Numbered from the stretch's first letter, positions 54,820-64,000 are shown. The stretch: DNA of 64,000 nucleotides from Sycon ciliatum (GCF_964019385.1 NC_088653.1:9143290-9207289), one strand, 5' to 3'. Translations and numbers: made by a program. Notes: generated by a model not told the origin, from the letters alone.

Positions 54820-57800
54820 TTAACAAACTAGACCTGACTCGGCCACGGCAATCGAGACATCATGAAAACATCTCGCCGGATGGTGGTACCGTGACCGAGC
54901 CCCACGTATGCACAACACAGCAGCACGCAGCAAAGCAAAAGACAGCCGACAGCGGAGTAAACCAATGACCTGGGAATAGTGAGATCCCGATGACTCGGCC
55001 TGCATCTGGCACAGTCTCTTGAGGAACACATTGCACAGCCTCCCACAACCACCATGCACAGAGAACACGAGAGGTGTGAAAGCGGCTCTTTCTACATTTG
55101 TGACTCTTGGCCCATATTCGTTCCACTTACGCCGCTCGTGCTGCTGGTACAATGCAGGAAGGGTTCTGGACCCGTAGGAAGGAGCATCTGGGCAAAATAC
55201 CCTTACATCAAAAAAAGCTTCCTCCCCACGGGTCCAAAACCCTCGAGCGGCTATGTCCAGGCGCGCATCCTCTCGGCGGTTCGTTGACCGAAGAGGAAAC
55301 CTCTCACCAGAAAGAGGTTGCAGCGCTGGTTCTGTCGAAACGGCAGTGCAGACTTCAGTCAATTCCCTCGCCAGCAGGTCACGTATCTCGTTATGACGAA
55401 GTGTCGGGAAGCCGCCCCTGGCGCAACATAGCTGATGCTCAACTGAGAACAGCTCACCACACACACAGGTTGCTGGTGTATTGGCTAGCGGCCATGCATA
55501 TCTCAATGCCAGAGCATCCCTGAAGTCACGCTTGGTGAGACGAAAGCCATGCTCCGCCAGGGGCAGCACGCTCAGCCATGAGGATGATCCTTTCTCCGTG
55601 TGTTCTTCTATTCGTCGCTTCGTCATCTCATCGCTCGTGTCCACTATTTTGTTCCTGGCTGCCTTTGCGCGCTCCCGGTTTTCGGTGTGGACGACACGCT
55701 TTTTGTGACGCATTTCATCGATCATCCTCTGAAAGGGGGTACCAGCACCAGCAACATCAGCAGCCACATCCGGTCCAGGGTTTGAGTTGCCAGCGACCTC
55801 CCGCGGCTGCACCTCCGTTGCCGTCATCGTGGGAGTGGGAGACGCTCCACCACGGTCAGCAGTATCTGCAGAAGCCGGCACATCTCCAGCGAGAGAAATT
55901 GGATCGCTATCCTTAGCGAAATCGCCCAGAACCTCCTTCACCATAGGTCCGGACACTTGCTTGGAGCCCTGGTGCTCAAACCGTGGTCGAGTCGTGAGGT
56001 CCGGAAGGGCCATCCCACCATCCCGTGTCGGGAGCTTTAGAATATCAATGTCTTTCAGAGGCACGCTCGGTTGTCCCACGAGCTCCGGTAGAAGTGAGGA
56101 GTGAAGCTCCCGCTCCAACGGCGCCAAGTCCTCCGCAGAAACAGACATAGTTCGAAACACATAGTTCCATCTGTTGACTAAGCCATGGGTCAACGCAGAG
56201 TATGCTGCATGCGGCTCTGATGCGGCATAATTTGCTAAAATCTCTGTATGTTTCACCCACTCTTCTACTTTTGTCTCTTTGAATTCTCCGAGGAATGCCT
56301 CAGTCCCGATAGCAGCGCCCAGATACTGTACGCCACGAGACTTGACGTGGATAGTTGTGTCACCAAAAGTCTCGGCAGCCAAGGACTCAAAGCCAGGCTT
56401 GACGAGTAGTTGCGTTTTTGTTTCGTTGATGTTGTAGCCGTATTTTTGGCCCTCTTCCTTAAGGAGGTTGTACCACTTTCGCAATGGGGAGAGCCCTCCG
56501 GCAGCTGCCGAGTCATCTGCAAACCATCCCTGGCACACATCTGCAACATTGGTTCCGACTGACCTGACGAGAGGGGTGAGAGCCGTGGCATAAATGGCCA
56601 TCGCAAGAGGGTCACCCTGGGTTGTGCCCTCCTGTGACAATAAAGACTGGCCACCACGCACAAAGAGGGATGCAGGGTCTTGGTAAGTATTCAATGTTAT
56701 TTGTGCTAGCGGGGGGCATACTCGAGCAATATTGTGCAATGCAGCGCGGCGATTCAAGCTATTGAAGGCATTGCGAGCATCGACTAGCAACACTGCCTCA
56801 GCCTTTTCCGAAGCAAAGGCAGCCGTCATTGAGTGCACCATAGCCTCCAACCCAGCCGGGATGCCCGTGCAGGCCTGAACTGGTCCGCAGGCTTGCATAA
56901 TGTCGGGTTTCATCAGAAACAATGCCGCCTTGGAGCACAGTCTACGAAACACTTCACATACCCCTATTGGCCGAACGCCAGGGTTCTTGTTGAGGGCAAT
57001 GAGTCTGCAAGCTGTGTACGGTGTGAGTGAGCCGGAGGGGACTGAGTCGGTACAGATCAAGCGTGTGAAGCACGCCACTGCCTCACGCAGATCAGTAGAT
57101 GCACCTTTGTAACATGTGCATAGCCGCCGCCAAGCATCCGCGTCCAGGCCGGAAGGACCCGCAGAACCATGCAGAGAAAGGGCAGTGCGTTTGATCAACT
57201 CACCATTGACGCTGGCGAAGTAGATACTGCTGACATTGCCCGCCTCCTCCTGAAGCAGGATGTCCGGTGCTGCCGGTGCCGACCCCGGATGCTTCCCGAC
57301 GAGAATTTCACGGACTGACTGGGATTGATGAGAATCAGAAATGATGTCGTCCATGCCCAAGACCGGTTTATCACACTTGGGCTTGGTTGCATTATCCAGC
57401 ATTCTCAGTGCGCAGTGAACTCGGCCCTGTTCCATCAAGTGGCCAAACTCGTGAGCAGGGTCTTCGCCACGCCTGGATCTCCGATTCTGCGATGTCTTGA
57501 GCATATGCTGAATAGTTCGACCCTCCTGCACTAGCTCCATATAGGAACCCTGGATCCATAAATTTAGTCTGCGACGAGTGTGGTCAGAGCACTCTGCGGC
57601 AGGGCAATTCCGACCTACTCGCTGGAGCACCAACGCTGGAAGCAGGAAGAAACGATATAGAGCAGTGGCTTCCGCTCCTCGGGACGAATTGAACTTTTGA
57701 AGTTCTGACGTGAGTGTCCGAACAAACTCTTTGCAACACTGCCGGTCGGAGCCCGGAAGAGGTTCTTTTCCCAACTCGCCACCTCGTGATAGATGTCAGC

Positions 57801-58697
57801 CATGTCAAAAGGCATGGAGACCCGAGGGGTGGTGGGAACTGGAGAGGCAGCGTCCGGCTGGCTCGAGCCAAGCACCTGCGAAAATGGATCCACATCCGCA
57901 TGACCAGAACCCGTAGCCTGCAAATCGATATTCCCCGTAGATGGGCATAGCTGGGGTTGGGATGAGATAAGAGTGGACCGTGAGTCATCATCCCCATGCA
58001 CTGCCTGTTGTACAGTACCCCCAGCGCCCGAATCCACACTCATCAGTGGCGCACCAGAGTCAGATTCCTCCAAACTGGTAAGCAAGTCAACCTGAGATGC
58101 TGTCGGAATCAATGCAGTTGCAGCAGAGGTGCCACTCTGAATAATCTGGGGCTGAGAGCTCGGGACCCCAGGCACCGAAGCAACATTACGACAGGTGCCA
58201 AGTCCACCCCTCCCAGGATAGCAGTTACTACAAACTCTGCCAGCCCTGACACAAGCGCATCGTATGCACGTACCCCCTGCTTGGCAGCGACAACATGGCA
58301 CCGCGCTGGCTAGACCGCACTCGACTATGTCACTTGGGGAGAATGGCGAGGAATCAGAGCTGGGATGAATCCCAAGTGGGTGATCTACACGCAGCCAGGA
58401 GTCGACATCGCGCCTGCCACTGCCACAACCCTCGTCTGCAGATGCAGTGGATTCATCAGAGCTATCCTCCGGTGATATGTTTCGCTGAGATGGCTGGCTG
58501 GCTGAACATCCTCCACCACCACTGACCACAATACCAGCGCCAACAGCGCCAGCAGGCTGCGAGGCGATGGATTCAGTTTGGTTGTGACAAAGGCTAGGGG
58601 TAGCTCTACCGGGGTAGCAGTCCACACAGCGCTTCTTCGCACGAACACATCTGCATCTAACACATTTGCGACCAATCTGGCAGTTGCAGCACGGCAT
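54820..58697 (-). pseudogene. family C polyprotein with duplicated Cys cluster; one frameshift
   Basis: Starts MPCCNCQIGRKCVRCRCVRA (58697). A second related cluster (CCRCQAGGTCIRCACVRAGR, then VCSNCYPGR) follows about 135 residues later, so family C has two where B and E have one. The first frame runs to 57615; around 57735 the homologous reading moves to the second frame (57774-54820, 984 codons), so a single indel breaks the gene. RT: LLVDARNAFNSLNRRAALHN, TTQGDPLAMAIYA and QGWFADDSAAAGG. CCHC: CVCGELFSVEHQLCC. Endonuclease: ARLDIAARGFWTRGEEAFFD. It would act like the B protein but on the opposite repeat strand. Whether the shift is mutation or programmed cannot be told; no slippery site was identified. 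Confidence 0.88.
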
Positions 58698-58993
58698 CGC
58701 GACAGAACTGGCAGGGATAAGAGGTGTGAGGATGACTGAGGTGACAACTGCATCAGGACTGTACGACCAGAGTCACCAATCGTGTCAATCGTGTCAGAAA
58801 CTGCCTCCAGCAGCAAGGCAGTCACACTCCTCTCCTCACTGGTCTAACACTGGCCATTGGGTGGCCATTGGGTGCCTCCAAAGGATAAAATGTGATGACC
58901 ACTCCACCGAACAGCAACAGACAGCAGCGCCAGCCAAGTCAAGCTTCAAGCTTCTCAGTTCTCTCCAGCAACCAAGTCAACCAAGCAAACCAA

Positions 58994-59022
58994 GAGCCTC
59001 AGAATTGCCAACCGTTCTCCAC
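58994..59022 (-). promoter_or_regulatory. conserved 5'-terminal motif (C1 copy)
   Basis: On minus: GTGGAGAACGGTTGGCAATT then CTGAGGCTC, aligned with the B1 and E copies at the same place near the 5' end. Confidence 0.6.
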
Positions 59023-59027
59023 TGAGC

Positions 59028-59035
59028 GATGATGG

Positions 59036-59082
<47 letters not shown>
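59028..59082 (+). repeat. (GAT)n array 11
   Basis: About 18 triplets with one GGT interruption, between the C1 5' end and a B 3' fragment. Confidence 0.98.
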
Positions 59083-59287
59083 CTGCCTTTGGCCTCAACT
59101 TAATATAATGCTATTTGGTTTTTCCCCTTTTATTACTCTGTGTTCATTGCTTGTTTTTGTATTGATTTACTTCCTTGACTGCTTTTGTGTTTCATCATTT
59201 TCCGGTTGGTTTTGTGTTGATTTCCCCTGTTCACTTTACATATTGTAATGATATACATTTGCTTTGCCCGTAAAAGAGGCTTTTCTC
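59083..59287 (+). mobile_element. family B 3' fragment B5
   Basis: The last 205 bp of family B (3' untranslated only), ending at the B terminus before (ATG)n. Confidence 0.9.
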
Positions 59288-59316
59288 ATGATGATGATGA
59301 TGATGATGATGATGAT
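59288..59316 (+). repeat. (ATG)n array 12
   Basis: About 10 units between B5 and B4. Confidence 0.98.
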
Positions 59317-59318
59317 CA

Positions 59319-60268
59319 TCGCGGTGGCAAGATGGAACCATCCTGAAGAAATCCGACTTCCGTGATGCCCTGTGCATCCGCTATGGGCGAAGGTTGAGTG
59401 GGCTACCCGATTCATGTGTTTGTGGTGTGCCTCTCAGCCCCGCTCATGCACTTACCTGTGCCACTGGCGGCTATACCATTGCCCGTCACAATGAGGTGCG
59501 GGACTTGGTTGCTGGACTACTGAGGGAGGCTGGAGTGGTGGACGTAGAGACGGAGCCCCGGCTATTGCCCTGCAGCAGTGAGCATTTGCCTGGTGGTCGT
59601 TCCCTCAACCGATGCGCAGAAGCTCGTCTGGATGTGCGGGCTCGCGGCTTTTGGTCGTGGCAACAGGACGCTTACTTTGATGTGCGGATCACTCATCCCG
59701 CAGCGTCTGTGTTGTCTCGATCACAAGCCCTGAGTCAGCTGAAGTCTCACGAGCGAAACAAGAAAAATCAATACGCCAGCCGTGTGGTTAACGTGGAGCG
59801 CGGCTCCTTCACGCCACTTGTGTTCTCGACGTACGGCTTTAGTGGCCCAGAAACTACTCAATTCCTGAAATCATTGGCCTCCCTGTTTGTTGAGCGCCAT
59901 ACTGAACTGAAGTACCCACTAGTAATGGGCATACTACGCACCCGTTTGTCTTTCTGCTTGCTGCGATGGGCAGTCACCTGCTTCCGCGGTTGCCGCGGTT
60001 CGTACGGCAAGAGGCGACAGCCGAACTCATTTCTGGCCCAGTGCCGCCAGGCGGAGTAGGGTGCTGCCTTTGGCCTCAACTTAATATAATGCTATTTGGT
60101 TTTTCCCCTTTTATTACTCTGTGTTCATTGCTTGTTTTTGTATTGATTTACTTCCTTGACTGCTTTTGTGTTTCATCATTTTCCGGTTGGTTTTGTGTTG
60201 ATTTCCCCTGTTCACTTTACATATTGTAATGATATACATTTGCTTTGCCCGTAAAAGAGGCTTTTCTC
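59319..60268 (+). pseudogene. family B element B4, 5'-truncated
   Basis: Begins at the codons for RWQDGTILKKSDFRDALCIR and stays open to TAG at 60057-60059: CCHC plus endonuclease only, then the B 3' end. Its product would be a lone nuclease domain of about 240 residues if expressed, but no promoter or start is evident apart from an internal Met at 59394. Confidence 0.9.

Positions 60269-60300
<32 letters not shown>
60269..60300 (+). repeat. (ATG)n array 13
   Basis: Joins B4 to D2. Confidence 0.98.
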
Positions 60301-60302
<2 letters not shown>

Positions 60303-60518
60303 GTTGACATCTTTTGTCTTTTCTTTGGGTTAAAAGGTTAACTTCATCCTCGTGTTCCTATTGCCTTGTATTGGAATTTGCCCATAAAAGTGGCTACGGT
60401 GTGATAATGCATTTCTATAAATTATTTCGTGTTTTAACATTATTTTCAGAAAATTGCTCTTACAATACCTTGCGTTTTATATTCATAATATTGTTGCCCG
60501 TAAAAGCGGCTTGGTCAC
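60301..60518 (+). mobile_element. family D 3' end (D2)
   Basis: 218 bp identical by eye to the corresponding part of D1, with the same terminus against (ATG)n but a different 5' truncation point. Confidence 0.85.
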
Positions 60519-60562
<44 letters not shown>

Positions 60563-60584
60563 AATGATGGTGATGATGATGATG
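60519..60584 (+). repeat. (ATG)n array 14
   Basis: Triplet array with ATA and GTG interruptions. Confidence 0.97.
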
Positions 60585-60770
60585 TTTTTCCCCTTTTATT
60601 ACTCTGTGTTCATTGCTTGTTTTTGTATTGATTTACTTCCTTGACTGCTTTTGTGTTTCATCATTTTCCGGTTGGTTTTGTGTTGATTTCCCCTGTTCAC
60701 TTTACATATTGTAATGATATACATTTGCTTTGCCCGTAAAAGAGGCTTTTCTCATGACACGCACGTATTG
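60585..60770 (+). mobile_element. family B 3' fragment B6
   Basis: The last ~169 bp of family B, then ATGACACGCACGTATTG, a short unique spacer not seen at other junctions. Confidence 0.85.
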
Positions 60771-60778
60771 TGATGATG

Positions 60779-60815
<37 letters not shown>

Positions 60816-60900
60816 ATGATGATGAAGCCACTTCTTTGGGCAAACAAAACACAATTTCCCAAGATGAAGGAGTGTGATGATGATGATGATGATGATGATG
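60771..60900 (-). repeat. (TGA)n, T32 run, C 3' fragment (C2), (TGA)n
   Basis: (TGA)n, 32 T (60783-60814), (GAT)n, about 50 bp of the family C 3' terminus in minus orientation (60825-60874), then (TGA)n to 60900. On the sense strand of C2: end motif, (TCA)n, A32, (TCA)n, the same tail layout as C1. Confidence 0.9.
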
Positions 60901-60915
60901 GATTCGGATGCGCTT

Positions 60916-60944
60916 GCGGAGATCGGTTGGACTTTTGGCTGCTC
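60916..60944 (+). promoter_or_regulatory. conserved 5'-terminal motif (E copy)
   Basis: GCGGAGATCGGTTGGACTTT then TGGCTGCTC, aligned with the B1 and C1 copies. Confidence 0.6.
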
Positions 60945-61329
60945 TGGTTGGAGGAAGAAGCTTGCTTGGCTGCTGAGCTGCTTGATTGCTGTTTGGTCTG
61001 GAGTTGACTGGAGCAGCTGTTATATCTTCAAGTTCTTCAAGTTGGCTAGGTTGGCAGTGTCCTGCCATTGGATGAAGTCTCATGGTGTGGTCGAATCCTT
61101 CGATCCTTAGCGCAAGGGCTGAGTCGTGCGTTGCGCCAAGCTGGATTACCTGGATTACCTACTTCGCTGCATTACGCGCTGAGGTGAAGTTCTTGCACCA
61201 CTCATGGGCGCTTATTGGTGACGGATGTTTCTCCTGCTGTTGCTGGTCCAGGTCGTGGCACTTGCCTTGCCGGGCTGTCGCCAGGGGTCTGCGCTATCCG
61301 TGTTCCGCGCTGACTGGGTGGTTGGCCTG

Positions 61330-64000
61330 ATGCCTTGCTGTAGGTGCCAGACGGGCAGAGCATGTACACGATGTTCGTGTGTAAAGGCTGGGAGAGTTTG
61401 TAGCGATTGCTACCCGAGTAGGTCTACGCCCAGCACTTGCTGTAATGTGTCTGCAGCTGCTGCCGGAGTGCTACGCAGCCAACCACCATCTATCGCCAGT
61501 GCTGGTGTGGACCCAGCTCTCTCTTGTGGTGTGGATGGTGCAAGTCTACAGTCGCGGCCTCCAGTTGTTCATTCTGTCTCTCGGGATTTGGCACCTCCTC
61601 TCACCGTGGCAAGTGCTTTTGATGCCTCTGTTATTAGCAGCCAGGAGGGTGATGGCGGCTCTAGTGAGAATGTCTCCGGCTCTAGTGAGAATGGCGAGGA
61701 GGGTGATGAGTGCTCCCCACACCTTGCCACGGTTAATCAAAGTGCCACCCTACCCTCTGGTCCTGGAGAGGATACCCGGCTCCTGGCTGATCTCGGTGGC
61801 AGCCAGCCAAGCAGTGTGCTTGACAGCTCCGAGGATTGTGGAATGAATACGGAGCACCGCGCTGGTGGCGGCCAGGTGGATGTGGAATCAACCGCTCAGG
61901 CACGGTCGAGGCCTATCCCCAGCCCAGCGGATGCCGGTAGTGGAGTTGCGAGCGTAGCCAGGGATCCGTTTTCCGCGAGAATCATTGATGCCTACGAGGT
62001 CGTGGTAGGCTGGAGACGCAATCTGTTCATTATACCCCATGGATCCGCTGGTGCAGCCTTTGTTGACGAGCTCGCGTCTTTGATCCTTGGGTTTGCGGAT
62101 GACTCCGGTAAAAGAGATGTCGCATGGAGAGCTGTGTGCGTTGCTTGTCACCTTCTCTTGCAAAAACCACACAAATCAAAGATAATGAAAAACCATAGTG
62201 AGCATCTTCGCAGACGTCTCGTGCTGTGGAGAGATTGCGACATTCCACAGTTACTGAGCGAGTGCCTTTGTATCCAGGCGCACTTGCCGGCGCCGGGCGG
62301 TGGCTCTCCCAGGCCCGCCTCACAGGAGAAGAGTGACGTGGTGTTCGCTAATCTCGTTTTTAACGGAAAGATTTCTTCTGCTGTTCGCTACCTGGCGCCA
62401 AACGCTTCTGGTGGAGTCCTTTCCATGAACGACATTGTGGATGATACCACGGGAGAGACGGTCCGTGACGCCCTGTTGAAAAAGCATCCGCCATCTGTTC
62501 CACCGCCTGCCTCGGCTCTCTTGCCGGGTGATCCCGAGATTGTCAACCAGGTCATCTTTCAACAAATAACCCCTGAGCTAATAAAGAAAATCGGTCGAGG
62601 CATGCAGGGTTCCTCTGGACCGTCTGGCGTGGACGCTGAGGCGTGGTGCCGAATGCTGACGTGCTATGACGCCTCGTCAAGGCGTTTGTGTTCATCCCTT
62701 GCTGCCGCGGGGAGGTGCATATGTACCGAGCGCCTTGCCGGTTGCGCGATGATTGGATTTACATCCGCTCGCCTAATACCCCTCGATAAGAAACCTGGCG
62801 TGCGCCCCATCGCTGTGGGCGAAGTGTACCGACGTATCATTGGTCGTGCCGTGATGTCAGTAGTGGAAAGTGATGTGCTGAGTGTAACAGCTCCTGTCCA
62901 ACTCTGTGTGGGCGTTCCATCTGCCTGCGAAGCCGCCGTACACACAATGTCCCGTCTGTTCGCTGGCCCGGGGGTTGAGGGTGTATTGCTTGTGGACGCC
63001 TCCAATGCATTTAATGCATTGAATAGGCAGGCTGCGCTACACAACATTCCACGTCTCTGCCCCCCGCTTGCAACGGTGTTTCGTAACACGTATGGATCAG
63101 TTTCCCGCCTGTTTGTGTCTGGTGGAGGTGAAATCGAATCGCGTGAAGGCACGGCTCAGGGCGACCCACTGGCTATGGCAGCCTATGCTGTGGCGATCAT
63201 GCCACTGGTCAGGCGCCTGGCTGCGACATGCCCCAGTGTTGTCCAATCTTGGTTCGCGGATGATGACTCGGGTGCAGGTCTTCTGGCTCGCCTTCGGAAT
63301 TACTGGGATGAACTCCGGGCCATTGGCCCTGGTTATGGTTACTACCCGAACGCGTCCAAAACTGTTCTGATCACAAAGCCAGAGCATCTGGATAGGGCCA
63401 GGGAAATCTTCTTCGACAGTGGCATCCAGATTACCGCCGCTGGCGGCCGATTCCTCGGGGGCGCACTAGGGTCAGAAGATTTCTGCCGCTCTTATATGGG
63501 GCAGTTGGCGGATAGATGGGCTGGTGACCTGCGCACCTTGTGTGAGATCGCCCAGACTCAACCTCATGCGGCGTATACCGTCTTCTCCAAGGCCCTGTCA
63601 TCACGGTGGACTTACCACTTGCGCTCAATGCCGTTCTCGACAGGCGTTTTGGAGGCCTTGGATGAGATCCTCAGTGACCATTTCCTGCCGGCTTTGCTGG
63701 GTCATGGGATTGCGCAGGCCAGCCACCAACGTCGGCTAATGGCTTTGCCTGTCCGACATGGGGGCCTCGCCGTCCCCATATTGTCGAAGACGGCGGCTGG
63801 GGAACATCAGGCCTCTGTCAGTGCCACTGATCCTCTGGTTCAGCTTGCGCTATCATCGCCTTCGCCTGACTGTGCTGGTGCGTCACTGCCTCCGCCTGCG
63901 GGACCGCCTCTGCGTCATCTTAACCAACCACCTATGGGACCACCCCCGCATCATTGTGCTAATATGTCACCGCCTCTGCCTGCTGGGTCGCCTTTGCCTG
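61330..64000 (+). CDS. family E polyprotein (partial): Cys-rich N-terminus and RT
   Basis: From ATG at 61330 (MPCCRCQTGRACTRCSCVKA, as in B and C) the frame is open for 890 codons to the window edge; I read it codon by codon and saw no stop. The Cys cluster ends CSDCYPSRSTPSTC. After a Ser/Pro/Gly-rich region, AYEVVVGWRRNLFIIPHGSA aligns with B. RT motifs: LLVDASNAFNALNRQAALHN (about residue 554), TAQGDPLAMAAYA (about 610) and SWFADDDSGAG (about 640). The last visible part is a Pro-rich repeat. CCHC and endonuclease would lie beyond the window. The absence of stops suggests a young, possibly functional copy. Confidence 0.88.
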   Translation, partial: MPCCRCQTGRACTRCSCVKAGRVCSDCYPSRSTPSTCCNVSAAAAGVLRSQPPSIASAGVDPALSCGVDGASLQSRPPVVHSVSRDLAPPLTVASAFDASVISSQEGDGGSSENVSGSSENGEEGDECSPHLATVNQSATLPSGPGEDTRLLADLGGSQPSSVLDSSEDCGMNTEHRAGGGQVDVESTAQARSRPIPSPADAGSGVASVARDPFSARIIDAYEVVVGWRRNLFIIPHGSAGAAFVDELASLILGFADDSGKRDVAWRAVCVACHLLLQKPHKSKIMKNHSEHLRRRLVLWRDCDIPQLLSECLCIQAHLPAPGGGSPRPASQEKSDVVFANLVFNGKISSAVRYLAPNASGGVLSMNDIVDDTTGETVRDALLKKHPPSVPPPASALLPGDPEIVNQVIFQQITPELIKKIGRGMQGSSGPSGVDAEAWCRMLTCYDASSRRLCSSLAAAGRCICTERLAGCAMIGFTSARLIPLDKKPGVRPIAVGEVYRRIIGRAVMSVVESDVLSVTAPVQLCVGVPSACEAAVHTMSRLFAGPGVEGVLLVDASNAFNALNRQAALHNIPRLCPPLATVFRNTYGSVSRLFVSGGGEIESREGTAQGDPLAMAAYAVAIMPLVRRLAATCPSVVQSWFADDDSGAGLLARLRNYWDELRAIGPGYGYYPNASKTVLITKPEHLDRAREIFFDSGIQITAAGGRFLGGALGSEDFCRSYMGQLADRWAGDLRTLCEIAQTQPHAAYTVFSKALSSRWTYHLRSMPFSTGVLEALDEILSDHFLPALLGHGIAQASHQRRLMALPVRHGGLAVPILSKTAAGEHQASVSATDPLVQLALSSPSPDCAGASLPPPAGPPLRHLNQPPMGPPPHHCANMSPPLPAGSPLP

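Larger units (their letters stand above)
54601..59027 (-). mobile_element. family C element C1, full length, minus strand
   Basis: 4.43 kb: 5' leader 59027-58698, coding region 58697-54820 with one frame change, 3' untranslated part to GCCCAAAGAAGTGGCT at 54601. On its sense strand both flanks are (TCA)n/(CAT)n, opposite to families A, B, D and E. Confidence 0.9.
60901..64000 (+). mobile_element. family E element, 5' end complete, cut by window edge
   Basis: Starts GATTCGGATGCG directly after (TGA)n. A 429-bp leader with the shared 5' motif precedes the long frame. The 3' end lies beyond the window. Confidence 0.88.

Noticed and set aside
1..64000. tRNA or rRNA genes
   Set aside because: Scanned by eye for conserved tRNA boxes and rRNA core stretches; nothing convincing. 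A covariance scan would be needed to exclude tRNA-derived SINEs.

Overview
This is an intron- and transposon-rich eukaryotic, almost certainly invertebrate metazoan, window. There are no bacterial-style operons. Recognisable host exons have GT/AG borders and matching phases. The rest is dominated by Penelope-like elements (PLEs), LINEs, Gypsy and Bel-Pao LTR elements, miniature LTR elements, MITEs, hammerhead ribozymes and microsatellites. An early-branching animal such as a sponge would fit (an ankyrin plus ROC-GTPase gene, a P2X7-C-like domain), but the species cannot be fixed from the sequence.

1-11 kb: a decayed PLE (1-2963, reverse transcriptase plus GIY-YIG, catalytic YxDD changed to YIQD), an inverted decayed LINE (3304-6000, minus), a tyrosine-recombinase fragment, a tandem duplication holding a TA-flanked pogo-like MITE with its empty site in the sister copy, LTR ends and a hairpin MITE. 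11.2-33.1 kb: scattered exons of one plus-strand host gene (ankyrin-like exons at 11.2, 24.5 and perhaps 27.9 kb; ROC GTPase exons at 30.5 and 32.9 kb) whose introns carry a decayed Bel-Pao element (15.8-19.9 kb), two related minus-strand miniature LTR elements (19.93-22.13 kb with a 37-bp minisatellite inside its LTRs; 22.28-23.89 kb with polyubiquitin fragments), a second PLE remnant with a hammerhead ribozyme, and a 498-bp tandem repeat with one hammerhead per unit (retrozyme-like), followed by an inverted copy lying sense to the host gene.

33.9-42.8 kb: LINE remnants, one of them split by a Gypsy element (36858-40714) with identical 178-bp LTRs and a CAGAT target duplication; the Gypsy pol has a deletion and a micro-inversion.

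42.9-64 kb: the most striking part. At least 16 segments of five related non-LTR retrotransposon families (called A-E here; Cys-rich N-terminus, RT, CCHC and restriction-like endonuclease) are stacked in a (ATG)n microsatellite. Nearly every junction is the triplet repeat. Families A, B, D and E always read (ATG/TGA)n on their sense strand, while family C reads (TCA)n at its 3' end. They share a 5'-terminal motif and a 3'-terminal GCCC-n7-GGC hairpin-like motif. Element B1 has an intact 1234-codon frame; E is open to the window edge. This looks like a microsatellite-targeting retrotransposon system.
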